From assembly GCA_031286585.1 (NCBI GenBank), contig JAITUC010000024.1:62001-126000 (forward strand): a stretch of DNA of 64,000 nt, written 5' to 3'. How positions within the stretch are numbered: the first letter of the stretch is position 1; every line of letters starts with the position of its first letter. Both the position numbers and the translations under genes were made by a program. Of the stretch, positions 25,411-33,113 are shown in pieces. The DNA comes from Delftia acidovorans (GTDB lineage: Bacteria > Pseudomonadota > Gammaproteobacteria > Burkholderiales > Burkholderiaceae_C). The notes under the pieces were generated by a model. The model was not told where the DNA came from. It did not search any database and saw only the letters and a program-made list of their open reading frames with translations.

Positions 25411-25803
25411 ATGAATGACAAATCACACGTTTCCCTCGAACAGCACGTTTGCCTGGTCTGCGGCACGGCGTTCGATACCGGCGCGATCCTGCTGGACAAG
25501 CGCCTGCGCGCAAGCATGGAGCGTCACACGGCGACAGGCTGAGGCCTGTGCCCCGAGCATCAGAAGCTGTCCGATGACGGCTTTGTCGCGCTGGTCGAAT
25601 GCGATCCGCAGCGCAGCGGCTCGCAGGCTGGCGGGCGCATGAAGCCCGAGCAGGCGTATCGCACGGGTCGGCTGGCGCACCTGCGGCGCACGGTGTTCGC
25701 CCAGGTGTTCAACGTGCCGATCGAGGACAGGCAGGCTTGCGTGTTCGTAGAGCCTGGCGTGATCGACCAGTTGCAGTCGATGACGGCGCCGGCGGCGAGC
25801 TGA
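25411..25803 (+). pseudogene. Small zinc-ribbon-like ICE protein interrupted by an in-frame TGA
   Basis: From ATG 25411 the frame reads MNDKSHVSLEQHVCLVCGTAFDTGAILLDKRL... for 43 codons, stops at TGA (25540-25542), then continues in the same frame as GLCPEHQKLSDDGFVALVECDP...VFVEPGVIDQLQ to TGA 25801-25803. Both halves have strong coding character, and C-x2-C plus CPEH look like metal ligands. From memory, related ICE proteins have tryptophan at the stop position, one base from TGA. A point nonsense mutation is the simplest reading. A ribosome site GGAGAG lies 8 bases before the ATG. Confidence 0.7.
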
Positions 25804-25879
25804 TCGCGCCGCGCTGCCTTCGGTGCGTCGTCCCTGCGGGGGCGGCGCACCTTTCTTTTTGCTGCGCCCGGCGTCGATA

Positions 25880-26001
25880 CCTTCGCGCCTGTGGCGCTGC
25901 GCACTTCGCTTGCCTCCAGGGGAAAGCCCTGCGGGCTATCCCCGCCGCACAGGCTTGGCGCCCCTGAACACCGCCGACCCGGCTGCGCCGGATCGGCCAG
26001 A
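25880..26001. repeat. ICE hairpin repeat, copy A (3' half)
   Basis: Matches the 3' half of the copies at 30859-30988 and 32085-32216: CCTTCGCGCCTGTGGCGC, CGCTTGCCTCC, GGGGAAAGCCCTGC, CTTGGCGCCCCT and CCGGCTGCGCCGGATCGG. All internal stems can form (GCGCC-TGT-GGCGC; AGCCC-TGC-GGGCT inside GGGGA/TCCCC; CCGGC-TGC-GCCGG). Confidence 0.7.
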
Positions 26002-26139
26002 CAGCATCCGCAGCAGATCCACGATGCCTTGCGTGCGCTCGTCCTGACCCTGTTGTCCATTCGGATTTGAAGTCTGGGCGTCCCCGGCCACCTGGGAGAT
26101 GGCCGGTCGCGCTGTCGTGCTGCGCATCGAGCCGCCTGC

Positions 26140-26245
26140 GGCGTCTCGCCCCTGTCGGGCTTCCATCGTTCCCTCGCTCCGCTCGGCTGACGCCTCCGGC
26201 CCGGCTTCCAGATCCGGGCCTGCGCGCTTCGCTTGCCGTGCGGTC
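26140..26245. repeat. ICE hairpin repeat, copy E (diverged)
   Basis: TCGCTCCGCTCGGCTGACGC, CTCCGGCC, CCGGGCCTGCGCGCTTCGCT and TGCCG follow the order seen in copy D at 25130-25215. The whole 25804-26576 interval (773 bp) has no supported gene; it contains copies A and E and other short GC-rich stems such as CGCC-TGC-GGCG near 26134. Confidence 0.45.
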
Positions 26246-26576
26246 GGCGTGGAAGGTGCCTGTTGCCTTGTCCAGCCGTCTCCCCTGACTTCATCACCTT
26301 GTCCGCGACTGTAGCCCGCTCCCGTGTGCCATCAAGGCGCTCAGGGCCGTGTCCTCGGCTGCGCCTGCGGGCCGCACCAACCCTGCGCTTTTCTCCTTGA
26401 CGGCCCCCGTCCGCGCGCTCCTGACCGTCGCGGGCGATGAACTCAGGAAAGACGGTGGCAACAGGGCCAACCGGGTTCCTCGTGCCGACCGCACCGAACA
26501 GCCACAAAGGCTGGGCTCCGAATCTTGGAATCCGGTGTGCGTGAACAGCAAACCTCTTTTTGTCAGGAGAAAGACC

Positions 26577-27404
26577 ATGCAACTCGCTTCCCGTTTCGCT
26601 TCCCATTCCCCCGCGCTGCGTTCCGACTATCCCCTGTCGGATGACCAGATTCACCGTGTAGCGCCGTCCATCTTTGCGGATGCCCCGCATGAGAGCCGTT
26701 CGCAGCGGTACGCCTATATCCCCACGGCGGCAGTGTTGACCGAGCTTCGCAAGGAAGGGTTTCAGCCCTTCATGGTGACGCAAACCCGTGTGCGCGATGA
26801 AGGCAAGCGCGAGCACACGAAACACATGCTGCGCCTGCGCCATGCCAGCCAGATCAACGGCGCGGAAGCCAACGAAATCATCCTGCTGAACTCGCACGAT
26901 GGCACCAGCAGTTACCAGATGCTGGCGGGCCAATTCAGATTTGTTTGTAGCAATGGCCTTGTCTGCGGCGACACCGTGGCCGATGTGCGCGTCCCCCACA
27001 AAGGCGACGTGGCGGGCCAAGTCATCGAAGGCGCTTTTGAGGTGCTGCGCGGTTTCGACCGTGTGCGCGATTCCCGCGATGCCATGCGCGCCATCACGCT
27101 GGACGAAGGCGAGGCCGAGGTGTTTGCCCGCGCCGCGCTGGCCCTCAAGTACGACGACCCGAACAAGCCCGCGCCCATCACCGAAAGCCAGATTCTGATG
27201 CCGCGCCGGTTTGAAGACCGCCGCCCCGACCTGTGGAGCGTGTTCAACCGCACGCAGGAGAACTTGACCAAGGGCGGCCTGTCCGGGCGCAGCGCCAACG
27301 GACGTCGCCAGCAAACCCGCCCCGTGCAAGGCATTGATTCCGATGTGCGCCTCAATCGCGCCCTCTGGATGCTGGCCGATGGCCTGCGCCAGTTGAAAGC
27401 CTGA
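26577..27404 (+). CDS. DUF932 domain protein (phage/plasmid-like)
   Basis: A 275-residue protein of the DUF932 family common on conjugative elements and large phages. Typical blocks are YAYIPTAAVLTELRKEGF, HMLRLRH, EIILLNSHDGTSSYQMLAGQFRFVCSNGLV and the C-terminal basic stretch. The family is carried by mobile elements; its biochemical role is not established. AGGAGA lies about 7 bases before the ATG. It stands upstream of the parB-like gene with a 65-bp gap and is probably cotranscribed with it. Confidence 0.85.
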   Translation: MQLASRFASHSPALRSDYPLSDDQIHRVAPSIFADAPHESRSQRYAYIPTAAVLTELRKEGFQPFMVTQTRVRDEGKREHTKHMLRLRHASQINGAEANEIILLNSHDGTSSYQMLAGQFRFVCSNGLVCGDTVADVRVPHKGDVAGQVIEGAFEVLRGFDRVRDSRDAMRAITLDEGEAEVFARAALALKYDDPNKPAPITESQILMPRRFEDRRPDLWSVFNRTQENLTKGGLSGRSANGRRQQTRPVQGIDSDVRLNRALWMLADGLRQLKA

Positions 27405-27469
27405 CCCGTCCCCCGCAGGAGGGGCGGTTTCCCCTCCATTCCCTTGTTTCACTCGATTGGAGAACCACC

Positions 27470-29539
27470 ATGAACGCCATCACCTACACCGAAGCCCGCG
27501 CCGTCAATGCCGCCGCCGCAATCCCGCTGGAAGCTGCCGACCCGACCAAGAACCTGATTCTGGTTCCGCTGTCGCGGCTGGTGCTGCGCCCCACGGGCCG
27601 CAACGTGCGCAAGACCTCGCGCATGTCCATCCCCGAGCTGGCCGCATCCATCCAGCGCGTGGGCCTGCTGCAAAACCTGATCGTCATCCCCGCCAGCGAT
27701 GGCGAGCATTACGAAGTCGTGGCCGGTGGCCGACGCCTCGCAGCTTTGAAGCTGCTGGCGAAAAAGCACCGCATCGCCAAGGATTGGGAGGTGCCTTGCT
27801 TGCAAGTGGCCGACGGTACGGCCCGCACCGCCAGCCTCACCGAGAACGTGCAGCGCGAAGCCATGCACCCGGCAGACCAGTTTGAAGCCTTCGCCGCACT
27901 GGTGATGGAGGGCCGGCCCATCGAGGACATTGCGGCGGATTTTTCCGTCACGCCGCTGGTGGTGCAGCGCCGCTTGAAGCTGGCGAATGTCTCGCCGCGC
28001 CTGATGGCCGACTACCGGGCCGACGCGGTGACGCTCGATCAGTTGATGGCGCTGTCCATCACCGACGACCACGCCGCGCAGGAAGCCGCGTTCTACGATG
28101 CGCCGCAGTGGCAGCGCCAGCCGTCCGCGCTGCGCGACCGACTCACTGAGCGCGAAATCGACGCCTACCGGCATCCGCTGGTGCGCTTCGTCGGGCTGGA
28201 CGCCTACGAAGCCGCAGGCGGTGGCGTGCGCCGTGACCTGTTCGCGGAAGGTGACGCGGGCGTGTATCTGACCGATGCCGCGCTGCTGGACAGGCTGGCG
28301 CAAGACCGGCTGGCGGGCATCGCCGCCGAGATGAAGGCCGAAGGCTGGGCATGGGTGGATGCCACGCCGGGCGTGACCCATGCCGACCTGCACGCCTTCC
28401 AGCGTGCGCCGAGGGAGCGGCGCGAGCCGACCAAGCGCGAAGCGCAGCGCATCGAAAAGCTGCAAGCCAAGGTGCAGGTCATTGGCGAAGCCCTCGATGA
28501 TGCGCTGGAAGCCGAGGACGAGGACAAGGCCGACGCGCTGCAAGAGGAAGGCGAAGCCGTGGGCGAGCAGTTGCAGGCGTTGGAAGATGGTTTGCAGGAC
28601 TACAGCCCGACCGTGAAGGCCGCAGCCGGTGCCATCGTCACTATCGACCGCAACGGGCAGGCCGTCATTCATCGCGGCCTGATGCGCGAAGCCGAGGCCA
28701 AGGCGCTGCGCACGCTGGAACGCCTGCGCCAAGGTTTCGGCAGTGAGGATGCCGAGAGCGACGACGAAGGCGAAGACGGAGACAGCGAGGGGCAGCCCAA
28801 GACCGCCGCCATGTCCGACCGGCTGGCGCAGCGGTTGAGCGCCCACCGTACCGCCGCGCTGCAAATCGAAGTCGCCCGGCATCCGCAAGTGGCGCTGGCC
28901 GCGCTGGTGCATGGCATGGTGCAGACCGTCTTGCAGGAAAGCCACTACGGCCCCCGTCATGATGCGTTGCCGCTGGGCGTGAGCCTGAAAGTGCAAGACC
29001 GGCTGGAAGGCATGGCCCCGGACTGGCCGGAATCGCCTGCTGCCGTGGCGCTGCGCGAGTTGCAACAGGTGGCGGGCGAAGCCTTGCCGCAGGACAGCAC
29101 CGAACTGTTCGCCGCGCTGCTGGCGAAGTCGCAAGACGAACTCGTCAAGCTGCTGGCCGTGTGCGTGGCCTCCACGGTGGACGTGGTGATGCCCCGCGCC
29201 ACGCCGCACCAACCCGGCGCGGAACTGGCGCAGGCCGTGGGCCTCGATATGGCTGCATGGTGGCAGCCGACCGCAGAAGGCTACTTCAAGCACGTTCCCA
29301 AGGCCGTGATTCTGCAAGCCGTGGGCGAGTACGCGCCGGACTCCATTAACCTGCTGGCGAAACTGAAGAAGGCCGATATTGCCAGCGAAGCCGAGCGGCT
29401 GGCCGATGGCACCGGCTGGATGCCTGCCATCTTCAAGGCCGAAGGCCCGGAAGCTGTGCCGGAGGAAGCGCAGGCGCAGGATGCCCCGAAGGATGCCGAG
29501 GCAATGGCGGATGAAACCGCCTTGGCGCTGGCCGCTTGA
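27470..29539 (+). CDS. parB: ParB/RepB/Spo0J-family nuclease-like protein
   Basis: A 689-residue protein. The N-terminal ParB domain reads LVLRPTGRNVRKTSRMSIPELAASIQRVGLLQNLIV and EVVAGGRRLAALKLL (the CTP-binding GxxR region), then TENVQREAMHPADQFEAF and a helix-turn-helix-like IAADFSVTPLVVQRRLKLANV. The long acidic C-terminal part (near residues 340-440) is typical of the large ParB-like proteins of ICEs and plasmids. It is encoded far from parA (35713), so it may not be the partition partner; a DNA-maintenance role is inferred. A strong hairpin follows the stop. Confidence 0.85.
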   Translation: MNAITYTEARAVNAAAAIPLEAADPTKNLILVPLSRLVLRPTGRNVRKTSRMSIPELAASIQRVGLLQNLIVIPASDGEHYEVVAGGRRLAALKLLAKKHRIAKDWEVPCLQVADGTARTASLTENVQREAMHPADQFEAFAALVMEGRPIEDIAADFSVTPLVVQRRLKLANVSPRLMADYRADAVTLDQLMALSITDDHAAQEAAFYDAPQWQRQPSALRDRLTEREIDAYRHPLVRFVGLDAYEAAGGGVRRDLFAEGDAGVYLTDAALLDRLAQDRLAGIAAEMKAEGWAWVDATPGVTHADLHAFQRAPRERREPTKREAQRIEKLQAKVQVIGEALDDALEAEDEDKADALQEEGEAVGEQLQALEDGLQDYSPTVKAAAGAIVTIDRNGQAVIHRGLMREAEAKALRTLERLRQGFGSEDAESDDEGEDGDSEGQPKTAAMSDRLAQRLSAHRTAALQIEVARHPQVALAALVHGMVQTVLQESHYGPRHDALPLGVSLKVQDRLEGMAPDWPESPAAVALRELQQVAGEALPQDSTELFAALLAKSQDELVKLLAVCVASTVDVVMPRATPHQPGAELAQAVGLDMAAWWQPTAEGYFKHVPKAVILQAVGEYAPDSINLLAKLKKADIASEAERLADGTGWMPAIFKAEGPEAVPEEAQAQDAPKDAEAMADETALALAA

Positions 29540-29553
29540 CCCGCGCCGACAGC

Positions 29554-29762
29554 AAGCGCCCCGGCCTCGACCGGGGCGCTTTGCGTTGTGTGGCGGCTCA
29601 TCGAGACGAAGGAATGACCCGACCAGCACCGCGCCCAGGCCGGTTCCGCCCTGGGCGCGGTGAACAGCAAAATCCGGGCGCGGCAGTGGCCGCGCCCGGT
29701 GTTCAAGGCCAACAGCCGAACCAGAACGCCGCCGCCTTCGCTGTAGCTCAGGCGGCGGCGTT
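29554..29762. repeat. Array of four strong GC-rich hairpins after parB
   Basis: Four perfect inverted repeats in a row: AAGCGCCCCGG/CCGGGGCGCTT (29554-29581), CACCGCGCCCAGG/CCTGGGCGCGGTG (29627-29662), CCGGGCGCGG/CCGCGCCCGG (29674-29699) and AACGCCGCCGCC/GGCGGCGGCGTT (29725-29762). Stems are 10-13 bp, loops 6-14. The first could terminate parB transcription, the last the convergent gene at 29770, but four in 210 bp exceeds that need. Confidence 0.8.
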
Positions 29763-29769
29763 AGAGGTG

Positions 29770-30216
29770 TCAGCCCCGGAAGGAGGCTGCCACCAGCCCT
29801 GGCAGCGCCTCCAGGTATGGGTGGCTCATGAGCTTCGAGCTGGAGGCGTCAATCGTGATTACCTCGCCCGTTCCTTCATCGGCAAAGATTCCAACCGCAG
29901 GTGTCACCGCAAATAGGGTGAAGCACCCGAACAGATCAACGGAAGTCACCACACCAACGCTGGGCATGACGGCACAGGTGATGGCATGTTCAGCGTGTCT
30001 TGCAGAACGAGCAAACCCGGGCGGTAGCGGCTGGAACGCGGCGCCGGCAATCTTGGTGCGAGCCAGAGCCTCATCACTCTCGGCCATCATCGCAGCCCGT
30101 AGCTGCTGACCACTTGGCCCTGTGATTGCCTCGTCACCGAAGATTTTCACTGTCGTGAGATAGGCGATTTTGAACAGTTGCCGCCGGATCATGAGCATGT
30201 CGGCGACCAGCCGCAT
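29770..30216 (-). CDS. C-terminal part of a possibly frameshifted HNH-like gene
   Basis: A 148-residue frame (MRLVADMLMIRRQLFKIAYLTTVKIFGDEAITGPSG...). The block LFKIAYLTTVKIFGDEAI resembles the helical region that follows the nuclease core in larger HNH proteins. Its ATG lies two bases after the stop of the upstream frame, in another register, and has no good ribosome site. Either a coupled second gene or the broken second half of one protein. It faces against the ICE core genes. Confidence 0.5.
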   Translation of the reverse strand: MRLVADMLMIRRQLFKIAYLTTVKIFGDEAITGPSGQQLRAAMMAESDEALARTKIAGAAFQPLPPGFARSARHAEHAITCAVMPSVGVVTSVDLFGCFTLFAVTPAVGIFADEGTGEVITIDASSSKLMSHPYLEALPGLVAASFRG

Positions 30217-30218
30217 GT

Positions 30219-30689
30219 TCAGTTGAGGCTGTCCTGGCTTGTTTCTGCCCCAAGTTCGACGGCGATGCCCTTCTTTGCGTAGTTCGCTGCAATTTGGTTC
30301 GCCATCTGTCGGGCTGCATCACCAAAGCCGCGAACACCGATCACTCGCCCCTCGCTGTCGGTGTCCACTGGCTGATGGAACTTCAGATCCAGACCGTTCT
30401 GCGAGAACGTAGCTCTCACATCCTCGCCGCTACCGTGGACAGTTCCATTCACGGCTGCTTTGACGTTGCCAGACCGGGAGACCACTCCCTGAGACATAGC
30501 CAAAAAACGAACCATCGGATCGTTGACTGTCGGCTCGTCGATGAGGTCATTCATCCGACTGTTTTCAGCGGCTAGCGCGCGAACCGTGAAGCTGGCGGGA
30601 GCCCCCAGAGCCACGGGAAGTATGTGCTCGTCGTTGCTTTCTCCCGATGCGAGCGGCGTCAGGGCATATGGGCAAAGTGTCTGAGTCAT
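30219..30689 (-). CDS. HNH endonuclease-like protein (N-terminal part)
   Basis: A 156-residue frame. The N terminus CPYALTPLASGESNDEHILPVALG has the E-H-I-x-P pattern of HNH_5-type nucleases, and AAENSRMNDLIDEP may be the following N/D segment, but the usual zinc cysteine pairs are missing, so catalysis is uncertain. The gene is leftward in an otherwise rightward core and has a less GC-rich composition, which points to an insertion into the ICE backbone between parB and the DUF736 gene. Confidence 0.5.
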   Translation of the reverse strand: MTQTLCPYALTPLASGESNDEHILPVALGAPASFTVRALAAENSRMNDLIDEPTVNDPMVRFLAMSQGVVSRSGNVKAAVNGTVHGSGEDVRATFSQNGLDLKFHQPVDTDSEGRVIGVRGFGDAARQMANQIAANYAKKGIAVELGAETSQDSLN

Positions 30690-30774
30690 CGTTAAACGTG
30701 TTGGAGTTGTTGTCTGCTATACGCTGGCACTGATTCCGAAAGCTCTATGGTGCCCGATGCTGGTTGTTTTGGGC

Positions 30775-31012
30775 GTGTCGGCGCAAGCGCCGCCGGGCTT
30801 TCGGGCTGCGCCCCGTGCCGTCTGTGTCGTCACGGCCATTCGGCTTCAATCCCTCACGCCTTCGCGCCTGCGGCGCTGCGCGCTTCGCTTGCCTCCGGGG
30901 AAAGCCCTGCGGACTATCCCCGCCGCGCGACGCTTGGCGCCCCTCGATACCGCCGAACCGGCTGCGCCGGATCGGCCCGGCCAGCGCCCCGCCGCGATGG
31001 ACGGGGCGCTGG
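30775..31012. repeat. ICE hairpin repeat, copy B, with trailing hairpin
   Basis: Full-length copy (30775-30988) of the dispersed repeat. In order: GGCGC-AA-GCGCC, GGGC-TGC-GCCC, GCGCC-TGC-GGCGC, a nested stem GGGGA/TCCCC around AGCCC-TGC-GGACT, and CCGGC-TGC-GCCGG. It is followed by CCAGCGCCCCG (30981-30991) pairing with CGGGGCGCTGG (31002-31012), whose arm is shared with hairpins at 29554 and 31868. Confidence 0.75.
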
Positions 31013-31543
31013 CGAACACGCTGGCACTTGCTGCGGCAGGTTGTGCAAATGCGTGCCGTCCTCAACGCTGGCAGTTCGTACCCATCACGTCCACGAAGGA
31101 CGGTTCACGGACAACCCGCCCGGCATCGCTATGGAGCTTCCACGCCACGCCTCAACACCGGCGCCGCAAGGTGCGGTGGGGGCGTTCTCGCTTGTCATTG
31201 GGTGGTTGACTTGGCCCGCGTCAGCGGGCGAGCCGGAGCAGCCTTCGTGCGGGGATGCCGAGCCGGCCCTATCTCCTTGCGGTGCGGTTCGGCCCAAGGC
31301 GTCCTTGTGTTGTTGTGAATCCTGGCGGTGGCGCGGCTGCGCCTCGGGCTTCATGGCTGCAACCGTCCAGCGAAAACAATTTCCCCTCTGCTGCGCAGAT
31401 TCCTCGCGGGACAAATTCTTTTCGCCTCCCGGCTCTCCACTGCGTTTCGACCGCAAGCGGTGCAGCCAGCCCGTCCCCCGCCGGCCGGATCACAACAAGG
31501 ACGCGATGGGCGCGAACCTTGTTCCACCAAAAGGAGTTTCATC
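31013..31543. other. Long non-coding stretch before the DUF736 gene
   Basis: No reading frame here has a ribosome site or a recognisable product; several overlapping frames in both directions are GC artefacts. A GCCCGC-GTCA-GCGGGC hairpin lies near 31214. AAAGGAG at 31530-31536 is the ribosome site of the next gene. With copy B the gene-free interval is about 850 bp, long for this compact element. Confidence 0.5.
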
Positions 31544-31858
31544 ATGGCCAACATCGGCACCTTCACCGCAGACAAAGACGGCTTCACCGGCACGCTTCGC
31601 ACCCTGACGCTCAACGTCAAGGTCAAGCTGGTGCCCAACGACAAGGGCGACAACGAGAAGGCCCCTGACTTCCGCCTGCAGGCCGCCAGCCACGACATCG
31701 GCGCGGCGTGGAAGAAGACCAGTGAGGCCGGGCGGGAGTACATCTCCGTGACCCTCGACGATCCTTCGTTCCCGTCCACTGTCTACGCCCGCCTGATCGA
31801 AGGCGAGAACGGCACGCACGACCTGATCTGGTCGCGCAGCAAGCCCCAGGCGGCGTAA
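31544..31858 (+). CDS. DUF736 domain protein
   Basis: A 104-residue protein (MANIGTFTADKDGFTGTLRTLTLNVKVKLVPNDKG...PDFRLQA...GAAWKKTSEAGREYISVTLDDPSF). This is the conserved DUF736 core found on ICEs and plasmids of proteobacteria. Small, single domain, cytoplasmic; function unknown. AAAGGAG lies 7 bases before the ATG. A 13-bp hairpin follows the stop. Confidence 0.88.
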   Translation: MANIGTFTADKDGFTGTLRTLTLNVKVKLVPNDKGDNEKAPDFRLQAASHDIGAAWKKTSEAGREYISVTLDDPSFPSTVYARLIEGENGTHDLIWSRSKPQAA

Positions 31859-31867
31859 CCGCCGCCC

Positions 31868-31897
31868 GCAGCGCCCCGCCACACGGCGGGGCGCTGC
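31868..31897 (+). terminator. Strong hairpin after the DUF736 gene
   Basis: GCAGCGCCCCGCC / GGCGGGGCGCTGC, a 13-bp perfect stem with a 4-base loop, nine bases after the stop. No T run, so it may be a terminator of reduced strength or an mRNA 3' stabiliser. Shares its AGCGCCCCG arm with hairpins near 29555 and 30983. Confidence 0.6.
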
Positions 31898-31999
31898 GCT
31901 GTTCGTTCGTCCCGAACGCAGCCGCCGCAGGCAGTGCCCCATATCGGGCTGCGTTTCCCTGTCTGGATATGGCGTCTACGGTTGCAGTCAGGACATGGC

Positions 32000-32216
32000 G
32001 TGTCGGTGCGATGCACCGCCGGGCTTTACGGGCTACGCCCCGTGCCGTCTTTGCCGTCACGGCCATCCGGCTCCAATCCCTCACGCCTTCGCGCCTGCGG
32101 CGCTGCGCGCTTCGCTTGCCTCCGAGGGAAAGCCCCTGCGGGCTATCCCCGCCGCGCTGGGCTTGGCGCCCCTCGATACCACCGAACCGGCGGCGCCGGA
32201 TCGACCCGGCCAGCGC
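32000..32216. repeat. ICE hairpin repeat, copy C
   Basis: Full-length copy, about 85 percent identical by eye to copy B. The first stem reads GGTGC-GAT-GCACC, both arms changed relative to copy B so pairing is kept. Other stems: GGGC-TAC-GCCC, GCGCC-TGC-GGCGC, AGCCC-CTGC-GGGCT, CCGGC-GGC-GCCGG. It ends at the stop codon of the leftward XRE gene. Confidence 0.75.
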
Positions 32217-32513
32217 CTACGGCTGCTGGGCCGCCGCTGCGAGCTGGCTTTCAGCCTCGCTCATCAGCACGGCCGTGCTGCATTCGAGCGCGCTGGCGAT
32301 CTTGAAGATGATCGCCAGCGTGGGCATGTGCTCGCCACGCTCGACCTTGCCCATGTGCGAACGCTCGACACCGGCCAGGTGCGCCAGCGACTCCTGCGCG
32401 ATGCCGCGTTCCGTCCGCAACGCGCGCACCGCCGCGCCGAAGGCTTGCGCCAACTCGGCATCGTAGGTGGTGGCGCCGGCCGGTCGGCCGCGCTGGATGG
32501 ATCGCTTCTGCAT
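32217..32513 (-). CDS. XRE-family transcriptional regulator
   Basis: A 98-residue protein starting MQKRSIQRGRPAGATTYDAELAQ. The helix-turn-helix ERGIAQESLAHLAGVERSHMGKVERGEHMPTLAIIFKIASAL is of the SinR/HipB type. It is leftward and divergent from the DUF2958 gene with a 220-bp gap rich in inverted repeats, so it may control that side of the ICE core. The frame is open to 32540; the ATG at 32513 fits the family. Confidence 0.8.
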   Translation of the reverse strand: MQKRSIQRGRPAGATTYDAELAQAFGAAVRALRTERGIAQESLAHLAGVERSHMGKVERGEHMPTLAIIFKIASALECSTAVLMSEAESQLAAAAQQP

Positions 32514-32619
32514 GGACAGAAGCGTCGAGTCGCAGCACAATTAAAACCACGTTATCTTTAACTCTTTCATCAACGCCTCACTGTTTTGTGTTTTTACGGA
32601 AATACGCATCCGTGCCTCT

Positions 32620-32715
32620 GCGGATTTCCACAAAGGCGCAAAGCCACGAAATCACAATCGTGCTTTTTCTCAAATCCGCCGATGCGGCTTTGCGTTTTCA
32701 CGCTTGGGCGGATTT
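32620..32715. promoter_or_regulatory. Set of mutually exclusive inverted repeats upstream of the DUF2958 gene
   Basis: GCGGATTT (32620-32627) can pair with AAATCCGC (32672-32679), which can instead pair with a second GCGGATTT (32708-32715). CGCAAAGCC (32637-32645) pairs with GGCTTTGCG (32686-32694), interleaved with the first stem. The block ends 21 bp before the DUF2958 ATG. It could be a regulator-binding array or a leader with alternative folds. Confidence 0.5.
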
Positions 32716-32736
32716 GTGAATTGGGAATAGACCGCC

Positions 32737-33084
32737 ATGAAGCCACTCATCACCGAGGACGAGCGCCAGCGCCTGCTGGCCCACGGTCAAGCCCGTGCCG
32801 ACGGTCAGGCCGGCGACCCGCTGCCCGTGGTACGCCTGTTCACCCCGGACGCGCACCTCACCTGGCTGCTCGCTTCGCTCGACCCGGCAGACGGCGATAC
32901 GGCCTACGGCCTGATCGACCTAGGCCTGGGGATGCCCGAGCTGGGCACCGTGAAGCTGTCCGACCTGGCATCCATCGTCGGGCCGCGCCAGCAGCCCGTG
33001 ATGCGGGATCGGTATTTCCAGGCGGTGCGGCCTTTGTCGGAATACCTGCGGCTGATGCAGGAAAACGGCGGCATTGTCGATTAA
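32737..33084 (+). CDS. DUF2958 domain protein
   Basis: A 115-residue protein: MKPLITEDERQRLLAHG...DPLPVVRLFTPDAHLTWLLASLDPADGDTAYGLIDLGLGMPELGTVKLSDL. These blocks are the DUF2958 signature, frequent on plasmids and ICEs. Function unknown. It stands alone between two repeat-rich gaps. Confidence 0.87.
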   Translation: MKPLITEDERQRLLAHGQARADGQAGDPLPVVRLFTPDAHLTWLLASLDPADGDTAYGLIDLGLGMPELGTVKLSDLASIVGPRQQPVMRDRYFQAVRPLSEYLRLMQENGGIVD

Positions 33085-33113
33085 GCCGTTCGTGTTCTGG
33101 CGCAGCCGGACGT

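Noticed and set aside
25540..25542. TGA as a selenocysteine codon
   Set aside because: No convincing SECIS-type stem right after it and no reason in the family for a redox Sec here; a TGG to TGA change is simpler.
25560..29629. Long minus-strand frames opposite the DUF932 and parB-like genes
   Set aside because: Antisense shadows; the plus-strand frames have clear family motifs and ribosome sites.
30747..31607. Several overlapping frames in the gap before the DUF736 gene, some repeated at 31934-32561
   Set aside because: They cover the dispersed hairpin repeat in all frames; no ribosome sites, no conserved frame between the repeat copies.
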